Positions 7,676-12,981 of a stretch of DNA of 12,981 nt are shown one piece after another. How positions within the stretch are numbered: the stretch's first letter is position 1; every line of letters begins with the position of its first letter. The notes beneath the pieces were generated by a model that did not search any database, was not told the origin of the DNA, and worked only from the letters and a program-made list of their open reading frames with translations. The position numbers and the translations under genes are program-made. The stretch comes from Conexibacter sp. (lineage in GTDB: Bacteria; Actinomycetota; Thermoleophilia; Solirubrobacterales; Solirubrobacteraceae), in assembly GCA_025964055.1 (NCBI GenBank), contig JAOPZP010000228.1, positions 1-12,981 on the forward strand, written 5' to 3'.

Positions 7676-8123
7676 GACGCTCAGGGATGTACGCGACCGC
7701 CTGGACCTCGAGGAGGGACTCAGGGGTCGGCAGGAGCTCGGCGACGCGCACGACCGTGCTCGCCGGCGGGTTCGGGAAGTAGGTGGCGCGAATCCGGTTG
7801 TAGATCGGGAAGTCGCGGAGGTCGATGAAGTACTGCGTCAGGTTGACGACGTCGGCCATCGTCCCGCCGGCCTCCTCCAGCACCCGCTGCAGCTGCTCCA
7901 TGATGAACCAGGACTGAGCGGCGATCGGGCCGTCCTTGGAGTCCACCGACATCTCGCCCGTCTCGCCCAGGGCCGCGCGGGCGTCGGCCGGGATGTCGGC
8001 GTAGCCGCTGACCGTCCGGCCCGCGACGGTGTCGACCGCGATGATGCCGGCCAGGTACACGAGGTCGCCGGCCCGCCGGTAGGGCGCGTAGCGAGCGAGG
8101 GGTGGGAGGACTTCTTGGCTCAT
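7668..8123 (-). CDS. Rid family (YjgF/YER057c/UK114) protein lacking the catalytic arginine
   Basis: A 151-residue Rid-fold protein, slightly longer than the ~130 residue norm. Recognisable parts are GDLVYLAGIIAVD near the start, EQLQRVLEEAGGTMADVVNLTQYFIDL in the middle, and PASTVVRVAELLPTPESLLEVQAVAYI at the end. Canonical RidA enzymes, which hydrolyse reactive enamines and imines, carry arginine in PARSxVEV (Arg105 in E. coli). Here the aligned residue is Ser122 (PAST), as in the Rid groups not known to have that imine deaminase activity. The ATG at 8123 has GGAAGG upstream at good spacing. It is the first gene of the minus-strand transporter operon and overlaps the ATPase gene by 8 bases. 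A role in processing or sensing an intermediate of the imported compound is inference. Confidence 0.88.
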   Translation of the reverse strand: MSQEVLPPLARYAPYRRAGDLVYLAGIIAVDTVAGRTVSGYADIPADARAALGETGEMSVDSKDGPIAAQSWFIMEQLQRVLEEAGGTMADVVNLTQYFIDLRDFPIYNRIRATYFPNPPASTVVRVAELLPTPESLLEVQAVAYIPERRG

Positions 8124-8151
8124 TGGGACCTTCCGAGATATACGGTATACG
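8123..8151 (+). promoter_or_regulatory. Candidate sigma70-type promoter for the GntR regulator gene
   Basis: TTGGGA (8123-8128), a 17-base spacer, then TATACG (8146-8151); each hexamer matches the consensus at 4 of 6 positions. It reads toward the regulator gene. The -10 lies inside the TATAC-G-GTATA site, which would allow autorepression. Pattern-based only. Confidence 0.4.
8139..8151. promoter_or_regulatory. Candidate GntR/FCD operator TATAC-G-GTATA
   Basis: The 11-base inverted repeat TATACGGTATA (8139-8149) is also part of a direct repeat, TATACG-G-TATACG (8139-8151), and includes the self-palindrome GTATAC (8145-8150). It is an AT-rich island in very GC-rich DNA, exactly between the divergent regulator and transporter operon. 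FadR-type GntR regulators often bind short palindromes with a GTnnAC-type core, and NanR binds GGTATA repeats, so this is the best operator candidate (inference). It would cover the regulator's -10 and the leader of the opposite operon. Confidence 0.55.
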
Positions 8152-8165
8152 ATCTTCCACGCACT

Positions 8166-8194
8166 ACACTACGTACTCCGAGGGCCTGTGACAA
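8166..8194 (-). promoter_or_regulatory. Candidate promoter for the Rid/ABC-transporter operon
   Basis: On the minus strand TTGTCA (8194-8189), a 17-base spacer, then TAGTGT (8171-8166). The -35 is good and the -10 is weak (3 of 6). Transcription would start near 8159, placing the candidate operator in the short leader ahead of the Rid gene. Pattern-based only. Confidence 0.35.
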
Positions 8195-8233
8195 GGTGCG
8201 CCAGGATCCGCCCGAGAAGGGACGACGACGCTG

Positions 8234-8950
8234 ATGGCCGAACGCAACACCGCACTGCCGCTGAACGGCATCCCCGCGCTGGGGGGCATCCCGCGCCAGA
8301 CCGCCCACGAGCAGGTGCTCGAGCAGCTCCGTGGTGCGATCCTCGGCGGCGCGCTGGCGCCGGGGACGCCCCTGGTGCTCTCGGAGCTGTCGACCCAGCT
8401 CGGCGTGAGCCGCACGCCGATCCGCGAGGCGATCCGCGACCTCGCCGGCGAGGGCCTGGTCGACTTCGACTCCTACCGCAGCTCCATGGTCCACGCCCCG
8501 AGCCTGGCCGAGGCGCAGGAGGTCTACGGCCTCCGCCTGGTCCTGGAGCCGCTCGCGGTGCGGCGGGCGATCGACCGGATCTCCGACCCGCAGATCGAGC
8601 GTGCCCGGAGGGTCCACGAGACGATGCTGCAGACCAGCGATCTCGGCGCGTGGGTGCAGCTCAACCGCGACTTCCACGCGATCCTCCTCGAGCCGGCCGA
8701 CTCCCCCCGCCTGCTCGCCATGATCACGTCGCTGCGCAACGCCGCGTCGATCCAGGTGTCGCTCTCCATCCGGGCCGAGGTCTCCCAGCTCGACGAATCC
8801 AACCGGGAGCACGCGCTCATCCTCGACGCCTACGACAAGCGCGACGCCGACCTGGCCGTCGACCTGACCGGCCGCCACCTCCGCTCGACGCTCGACGTCA
8901 TCGAGGCCTACGAGCGGACGGCGGGCCCCGCGCCGAGCACCGAGCAGTAG
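8234..8950 (+). CDS. GntR-family transcriptional regulator, FadR/FCD subfamily
   Basis: A 238-residue regulator. Residues ~25-90 form the winged helix-turn-helix (EQVLEQLRGAILGGALAPGT, LSELSTQLGVSRTPIREAIRDL, then GEGLVDF), which is typical of GntR proteins. The rest is an all-helical FCD ligand-binding domain with the metal-site histidines in RDFHAIL, REHALIL and GRHL; the position usually filled by aspartate four residues before the first histidine is Asn. FCD domains commonly bind small carboxylates or sugars acids. The start at 8234 follows an in-frame stop at 8189-8191, with GAAGGGA 11 bases upstream, rather far. It is transcribed divergently from the Rid/ABC operon and convergently with the second operon, so it most likely regulates the former and itself (inference). 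Confidence 0.93.
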   Translation: MAERNTALPLNGIPALGGIPRQTAHEQVLEQLRGAILGGALAPGTPLVLSELSTQLGVSRTPIREAIRDLAGEGLVDFDSYRSSMVHAPSLAEAQEVYGLRLVLEPLAVRRAIDRISDPQIERARRVHETMLQTSDLGAWVQLNRDFHAILLEPADSPRLLAMITSLRNAASIQVSLSIRAEVSQLDESNREHALILDAYDKRDADLAVDLTGRHLRSTLDVIEAYERTAGPAPSTEQ

Positions 8951-8964
8951 CGCCGGCGCGCCGC

Positions 8965-10392
8965 TCATCGGACCGGCCGCCAGTCCACGAAGACGCGTTC
9001 GGCGAGCCCGGCGCGCTCGATCGCGGCATGCGCCCGCGCGGTCGCCTCGACCAGGACCTCCTGCTCTGCGGTGAACGCGGTCAGCCGGCCGCCGCGCAAC
9101 ACGACCTTGCCGTCGACCAGCACGGTGTCGACGTCGGTCCCGTGCGCGGAGAACACCAGCGCCGCGATCGCACGATTACCCACCGTCGTATGCGCCCGTC
9201 GCAGGTCGAACGCCACGATGTCGGCCTTCTTGCCGACCTCCAGCGAGCCGATCAGGTGGTCCAGGCCCATCGCACGGGCGCTGCCGATCGTCGCCATCTC
9301 GATGACGCGCTCGGCGGTCATGAGCAGCGGATCGTCGTGGGTGGCGTTCGCCAGCAGCGCGGCGAACTTCATCTGCTGGACCATGTCGAGCGAGCAGTTC
9401 ACGTAGGCGCCGTCGCTGCCCAGGCCGACGGTGCACCCGGCGTTCAAGAGCCGGCGCATCGGCGGCAGGCCGTCGCAGCTGTAGGCGTTGCTCACCGGGT
9501 TGGTGATGATCGCGGCGCCGGAGCGGGCGATGTGGTCGAGCTCGCGGTCCTTGAGATGCAGCGCGTGGACGAACACCCAGCTGTCGGCCAGCGCGCCCAG
9601 GCGCGCCAGGTAATCGATGTCCCCGCCGCCGGTCTGGTGCTCGAACGCCCGGCCCGACAGCCACGGCGTGCCGGCGGAGCAGTGGTTGGTGATCTTGAGC
9701 CCGCGCCGCCGCGCCAGCTCGACGCCGGCGAGGATGATCTCGTCCGACGTCGTGTTGTGCAGCATCCAGTTGGCGCCGGTCTCGATGGCCAGCCCCATGT
9801 GGATGAGGCCGCCGGCGCCGTCCCAGCGGTCGATGACCTCTTCGGCGATCGCCAGCTCCTGCTCGCGATCGCGCACGTGTGGCCGGGCGGCGTACGCGTC
9901 GGAGAACGCGGGCGCCGGCGTGTCCCGCAGCTCCTTGGTGACGAGCTGGCGGATGCCGACGTCGAGGACCGGCTCGATCATCGCCTGCATCGAGTCCGCG
10001 TCGTTGACGTTGATGACGTGGTTCAGCGAGCACGTGGTGCCGGTGCGCAGCTGCTCGATCGCGCCGAGGTACGCCGCCACGCGCAGATCCTCATTGCTCA
10101 GTTGCGCCATCAGCGGCAGCGTCACCTGGTCGAGCCAGTCCTCCAGCAGCAGCCCCTCCCCCGTGTTCTTGAAGAGGCTGGCCCAATGGTGGTTGTGGCC
10201 GTTGACGAAGCCCGGCAGCACCAGCATGCCCGCCAGGTCGACGACCTCGGCCCCGGGCTGCTCGGGCAGCTCGTCCATGCTGCCGAGCCCGACGATCCGG
10301 TCGTGCTCGATCGCGATCCAGCCGCGCTCGATCACCCGACGGCCGGGGTCGACGGTGACGAGGTAGCCGTCGGTCAGCAGCGTCCGGGTCAC
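8965..10392 (-). CDS. TRZ/ATZ-type amidohydrolase (nucleobase/triazine deaminase-like), atypical active site
   Basis: A 475-residue cytoplasmic metal-dependent hydrolase of the amidohydrolase superfamily group that includes guanine, 8-oxoguanine and S-adenosylhomocysteine deaminases and the triazine hydrolases. It has the beta-sandwich N-terminus, metal ligands H66 and H68 in PGFVNGHNHH, H237 in TNHCSAGTP, H276/H279 in VHALHL, and D327 in GLGSDGAYVN, followed by the C-terminal sandwich (VGKKADIVAFDL). Two family positions are unusual: the HxxE glutamate that relays protons is Ala240 here, and the common HCPxSN motif reads TNPVSN. The start is a GTG overlapping the stop of the stress-like gene (GTGA). 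It is last in its operon, with 14 bases to the convergent regulator. It may deaminate a nucleobase-like ring or have a changed reaction (inference). Confidence 0.87.
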   Translation of the reverse strand: MTRTLLTDGYLVTVDPGRRVIERGWIAIEHDRIVGLGSMDELPEQPGAEVVDLAGMLVLPGFVNGHNHHWASLFKNTGEGLLLEDWLDQVTLPLMAQLSNEDLRVAAYLGAIEQLRTGTTCSLNHVINVNDADSMQAMIEPVLDVGIRQLVTKELRDTPAPAFSDAYAARPHVRDREQELAIAEEVIDRWDGAGGLIHMGLAIETGANWMLHNTTSDEIILAGVELARRRGLKITNHCSAGTPWLSGRAFEHQTGGGDIDYLARLGALADSWVFVHALHLKDRELDHIARSGAAIITNPVSNAYSCDGLPPMRRLLNAGCTVGLGSDGAYVNCSLDMVQQMKFAALLANATHDDPLLMTAERVIEMATIGSARAMGLDHLIGSLEVGKKADIVAFDLRRAHTTVGNRAIAALVFSAHGTDVDTVLVDGKVVLRGGRLTAFTAEQEVLVEATARAHAAIERAGLAERVFVDWRPVR

Positions 10393-10790
10393 CGGGGCCT
10401 CCGCCTCGCGACGGCCTGGGGCCAGAGGACGACGTCGTAGCGGCCGCTGGACACCTCTCGCGCACGGGCCCTGCGGGCCGGGCCGCGGACCACGCGGGTC
10501 AGGATGGAGATCGACCCGGGCACGTGATCGCGCGCCAGCGCCAGGGACCGAAGCGCTGCGTCCTCCAGCCAGCCGGCGACGTCACCGTGCGTCAGGGGCG
10601 CCATGCCGGCGACGCCCGCCAGCCACCAGCCCGGCCGCTCGGCCACCGCGACCAGCGTCAGGACGGCGTGGCAGCGCTCGGCGACGTCGATGCCCTCCTC
10701 CAGCGCCGACCAGCCCTCGGGCGACCGGTCGATCGCCACGAGCACGTGGCGGGGCGCGACACCTGCGCGTGCCTGGTCGGCTTCAGGCAA
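10389..10790 (-). CDS. Small universal stress protein-like (UspA-type) protein
   Basis: 133 residues. The N-terminus RHVLVAIDRSPEGWSALEEG and the following helix and strand (DVAERCHAVLTLVAVAE) match the first half of the UspA fold. The C-terminal part (VVRGPARRARAREVSSGRYDVVLW) keeps the strand pattern but lacks the ATP-binding signature G-x2-G-x9-G(S/T) seen in nucleotide-binding members, so it is probably a non-ATP-binding form. The start is uncertain: TTG at 10790 overlaps the SDR stop by 8 bases; internal GTG codons within the first strand would truncate the fold. It sits between an SDR and an amidohydrolase with overlaps on both sides, unusual for a stress protein and suggestive of a role tied to the pathway (inference). 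Confidence 0.75.
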   Translation of the reverse strand: MPEADQARAGVAPRHVLVAIDRSPEGWSALEEGIDVAERCHAVLTLVAVAERPGWWLAGVAGMAPLTHGDVAGWLEDAALRSLALARDHVPGSISILTRVVRGPARRARAREVSSGRYDVVLWPQAVARRRPR

Positions 10791-11547
10791 GGGTGTACCC
10801 CCCGTCGACGACGAGTCCCGCCCCGACCACGAAGCTGGCCTCTGCCGAGACGAGGAACCGGATGGCCGCGGCGACCTCCTCGGGCCGGCCCAGCCGGCCG
10901 ATCGGGTGGGCGGCGACGAGGTCGTCGAGCGTGCCCTGCGGTCCGCGGCCGTCCGGGAACGCTCGCTGCAGCAGGGGCGTGTCGACCCCGCCGGGGCAGA
11001 CGGCGTTGACCCGCACGCCCGACGGGAGCAGCTCCAGCGCCATGCACCGGGTGAGGTGCAGGACGGCGGCCTTGGACGCGCAGTAGGCCGAGAACCCCGG
11101 GACCGCCGACAGCGCGAGCTGCGAGGCGACGTTGACGATCGCGCCGGCGCCCGAGGCGGCCAGGGCCGGGATCGCCGCGCGGCTCATCAGGAACACGCCG
11201 CGCACGTTGGTGTCGAACACGCGGTCCCAATCGGCCTCGTCCATCGTCGCCAGCGGGGCCACCGCCGACGTGCCGGCGCAGTTGACGAGGGCGTCGAGCC
11301 GCCCGTACGCCTCGACGGCGGCCGCGACGGCCCGCTCGGCATCGGCGGCCCGGCCGACGTCGGCCTCGACGGCGATCGCGTCGATGCCATCCGCCAGGAG
11401 CGCGTCGACCGCCTCGGGCAGCGGCGAGCCGGGCAGGCCGGCGAGGACCACGCGGGCCCCGTCGCGCCCGAGCGCCAGCGCCGTCGCGAACCCGATGCCG
11501 GTCGCGCCGCCGGTGACGAGCGCCACGGGTCCATCGCGGGGCGTCAT
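10783..11547 (-). CDS. Short-chain dehydrogenase/reductase (classical SDR)
   Basis: A 254-residue NAD(P)-dependent oxidoreductase. The Rossmann motif TGGATGIG is at residues 12-19 and NCAG follows later. The catalytic set is S142 (NVASQ), Y155 and K159 (YCASK). The C-terminus ends in VVDGGYTLA, typical of the 3-oxoacyl-ACP-reductase-like classical group. The ATG at 11547 overlaps the upstream permease stop (ATGA), fixing the start although the frame is open beyond it. The gene overlaps the stress-like gene downstream by 8 bases. The substrate is unknown; a carbonyl or semialdehyde produced by the pathway is a reasonable guess. Confidence 0.92.
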   Translation of the reverse strand: MTPRDGPVALVTGGATGIGFATALALGRDGARVVLAGLPGSPLPEAVDALLADGIDAIAVEADVGRAADAERAVAAAVEAYGRLDALVNCAGTSAVAPLATMDEADWDRVFDTNVRGVFLMSRAAIPALAASGAGAIVNVASQLALSAVPGFSAYCASKAAVLHLTRCMALELLPSGVRVNAVCPGGVDTPLLQRAFPDGRGPQGTLDDLVAAHPIGRLGRPEEVAAAIRFLVSAEASFVVGAGLVVDGGYTLA

Positions 11548-12461
11548 GAGCGCTCCGGCGTGACGCCCAGCGCCGCTGGCGCCCGCATGCCGCGGACGAA
11601 GGCCAGCGCGACCACGGTCACGAGGTAGGGCAGCATGGCCAGCAGCTGGTAGGGCACATGGATGCCCAGCGCCTGCGCGCGGATCTGGAACGCGTCCGCC
11701 GTGGCGAACAGCAGCACGGCGACCATCGTCCCCACGGGGCGCCAGCGGCCGAAGACCACGGCGGCCAGCGCGATGAAGCCGCGTCCGGCGGTCACGTTCT
11801 GCGTGAAGGCGCCCAGCCCCGCGAGCGTCAGCTGGGCTCCGCCGACGCCCGCCGCCAGGCCGCAGAACAGCAGCGCGCCCCAGCGCAGCGCCGTGACGCG
11901 CACGCCCAGGGACGCGGCCGACTCCGGGCGCTCGCCGACCGCCTTGAGCGCCAGGCCGAGCGGCGTGCTCCTGAGCACCCACACGAGCAGCGGCACCATC
12001 AGGAACACGGCGTAGACGCCGATGTCCTGCTCAAACAGCGCCGGCCCGGCGATCGGGATGTCGGCGAGCAGCGGGATGCGCAGCGTCGGCAGCGTCGCCA
12101 CCGAGCGGGAGAGGTTCGACCCGAAGACGACGGCGATCCCGAAGGTCGTGAGCCCGAGGACCAGGACGTTCAGCACGACGCCGGAGACGACCTGGTTGGC
12201 GCGGAAGACCAGGCAGACGACGCCGTGGACGGCCGCGACGACCATGCCGCCCGCGGCCGCGGCGAGGAACCCGACGGCGACGCTGCCCGAGACGAAGGCG
12301 CCCCAGACCCCGCAGAAGGCGCCGGCGAGCATCATGCCCTCCAGCCCGATGTTGATGACGCCGGCGGTCTCGGAGACCAGCTCCCCGAGCGCCGCGTACA
12401 ACAACGGCGCGGCGAGGCCGACGCCCGCCACGAGCAGGAGGGTGAGGAAGTCGTTGTGCAT
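11544..12461 (-). CDS. BMP/nucleoside-type ABC transporter permease (second permease)
   Basis: A 305-residue integral membrane permease of the BPD_transp_2 family, in the branch working with BMP-family lipoproteins (NupQ/YufQ-like). The strongest sign is the N-terminal segment ALGELVSETAGVINIGLEGMM, nearly diagnostic of these permeases. FRANQVVSGVVLNVLVLGLT, the EAA-like loop TPLGLALKAVGERPESAASLG and GRGFIALAAVVFGRWRPVG follow. About eight hydrophobic segments are visible. The ATG overlaps the stop of the preceding permease by one base (TGATG). Known relatives import purine nucleosides or nucleobases, which fits a nitrogen-compound pathway (inference). Its ATPase and binding lipoprotein are not in this window and probably lie upstream, beyond 12981. 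Confidence 0.93.
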   Translation of the reverse strand: MHNDFLTLLLVAGVGLAAPLLYAALGELVSETAGVINIGLEGMMLAGAFCGVWGAFVSGSVAVGFLAAAAGGMVVAAVHGVVCLVFRANQVVSGVVLNVLVLGLTTFGIAVVFGSNLSRSVATLPTLRIPLLADIPIAGPALFEQDIGVYAVFLMVPLLVWVLRSTPLGLALKAVGERPESAASLGVRVTALRWGALLFCGLAAGVGGAQLTLAGLGAFTQNVTAGRGFIALAAVVFGRWRPVGTMVAVLLFATADAFQIRAQALGIHVPYQLLAMLPYLVTVVALAFVRGMRAPAALGVTPERS

Positions 12462-12981
12462 CAGGCCTCCACCACGGGGCCCGCGGCGCCGTCGTGCGTC
12501 ACGGCGCGGTCGGAGGACTGCGAGCCGGCCAGCATCGCGCGTGCCTCGCGGCGCCGGTTGAGCATCTCGACGATCCCCAGCCCGATCAGCACGAACACGA
12601 CCGCGAGCCCTTCGGTGATCGGCACGATGGCCGAGGACACGCCTTCGGCGGTGGTCTGCAACCCGGCGCCGCCGGCGTCCAGCGCGCCGAAGAGCAGCGC
12701 CGCGCCGACGATGCCGAGCGGGTTCAGCCGGCCGAGCAGCGCGATCGCGATCGCCTCGAAGCCGTAGCCGGGCGAGAAGCCCTCGATGAGCCGGCCCCGC
12801 GCGCCGAGCACCTCGATGCCCCCGGCCAGCCCGGCCAGCGCCCCGCTCGCCGCCATCGCGGTGATCGTGATCGCCCCGACCGAGAGCCCCGCGACGCGCG
12901 CGGCGCGGTCGTTGCCGCCGATCGCGCGCAGCTGCAGGCCGAAGACCGTGCGGCGCAGGACGAACGCGACGATGGCCAGTG
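12461..12981 (-). CDS. BMP/nucleoside-type ABC transporter permease (first permease), C-terminal part
   Basis: The last ~172 residues of a second BPD_transp_2 permease, cut by the window edge with the start beyond 12981. The visible part opens with a loop FGLQLRAIGGNDRAARVAGL, the coupling region for the ATPase. It continues with GFSPGYGFEAIAIALLGRLN and PLGIVGAALLFGALDAGG, both characteristic of NupP/YufP-like partners of the downstream permease. The two would form the heterodimeric channel. The C-terminal tail (RRREARAMLAGS and beyond) is cytoplasmic. The stop overlaps the next start by one base. Confidence 0.92.
   Translation of the reverse strand, partial: LAIVAFVLRRTVFGLQLRAIGGNDRAARVAGLSVGAITITAMAASGALAGLAGGIEVLGARGRLIEGFSPGYGFEAIAIALLGRLNPLGIVGAALLFGALDAGGAGLQTTAEGVSSAIVPITEGLAVVFVLIGLGIVEMLNRRREARAMLAGSQSSDRAVTHDGAAGPVVEA

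Noticed and set aside
6182..7828. Long plus-strand open frame (548 codons) opposite the ABC ATPase
   Set aside because: Same shadow effect; the minus strand encodes a complete ATPase with both Walker and signature sets.
8124..8233. Riboswitch (for example guanidine-sensing) ahead of the Rid/ABC operon, considered because of the DUF1989 gene
   Set aside because: The predicted leader is only about 35 bases and shows no paired-stem architecture; an operator explains the region better.
8954..8963. Perfect palindrome CGGCGCGCCG between the convergent regulator and amidohydrolase as a terminator
   Set aside because: It has no loop and only five bases per arm, without a T-tract. Such GC palindromes are expected by chance in this composition.
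8188..10440. Plus-strand frame of 750 codons spanning the GntR gene and the opposite side of the amidohydrolase
   Set aside because: It runs out of frame through the GntR gene and antisense through the amidohydrolase; composition is Arg/Ala-rich with no domain.

Overview
This is a very GC-rich, densely coded bacterial window. Start codons are mixed (ATG, GTG, TTG), the solute-binding lipoprotein has a Gram-positive-compatible lipobox, and gene ends overlap heavily. I infer a high-GC actinomycete; a Thermoleophilia-like lineage is possible but not proven by anything here. No rRNA, tRNA, CRISPR, IS element or phage gene is visible. There is no stretch over about 150 bases without a gene.

Layout. 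(1) 1-2058, plus strand: the C-terminal part of an aldehyde dehydrogenase, whose stop overlaps (ATGA) the start of a cyclic amidohydrolase of the dihydropyrimidinase/hydantoinase/allantoinase type. (2) 2059-2207: a convergent intergenic region made almost entirely of two tandem ~64-bp units, each folding into two similar hairpins. (3) 8123 back to 2208, minus strand, one probable operon: Rid-family protein, ribose-type ABC ATPase, permease, solute-binding lipoprotein, a DUF1989 (urea-carboxylase-associated/carboxyguanidine deiminase family) protein with an N-terminal ribbon-helix-helix-like domain, and an isochorismatase-like cysteine hydrolase. (4) 8124-8233: a divergent promoter/operator region. 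(5) 8234-8950, plus strand: a GntR/FadR-type (FCD) regulator. (6) 12981 back to 8965, minus strand, a second probable operon entering from outside the window: two BMP/nucleoside-type ABC permeases, an SDR oxidoreductase, a small universal-stress-like protein and a TRZ/ATZ-type amidohydrolase. Every junction in it overlaps by 1-8 bases.

How the parts may work together (inference). The mix of two importers, a deaminase-type amidohydrolase, a ring-opening cyclic amidohydrolase, an isochorismatase-like amidase, a DUF1989 protein, a Rid protein, an SDR and an aldehyde dehydrogenase looks like a catabolic locus for a nitrogen-rich compound such as a nucleobase, hydantoin, ureide or guanidino compound. 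It resembles parts of the Rut and reductive pyrimidine pathways without matching either. The GntR regulator probably controls the divergent operon and itself through a TATAC-G-GTATA site. The substrate cannot be named from sequence alone.
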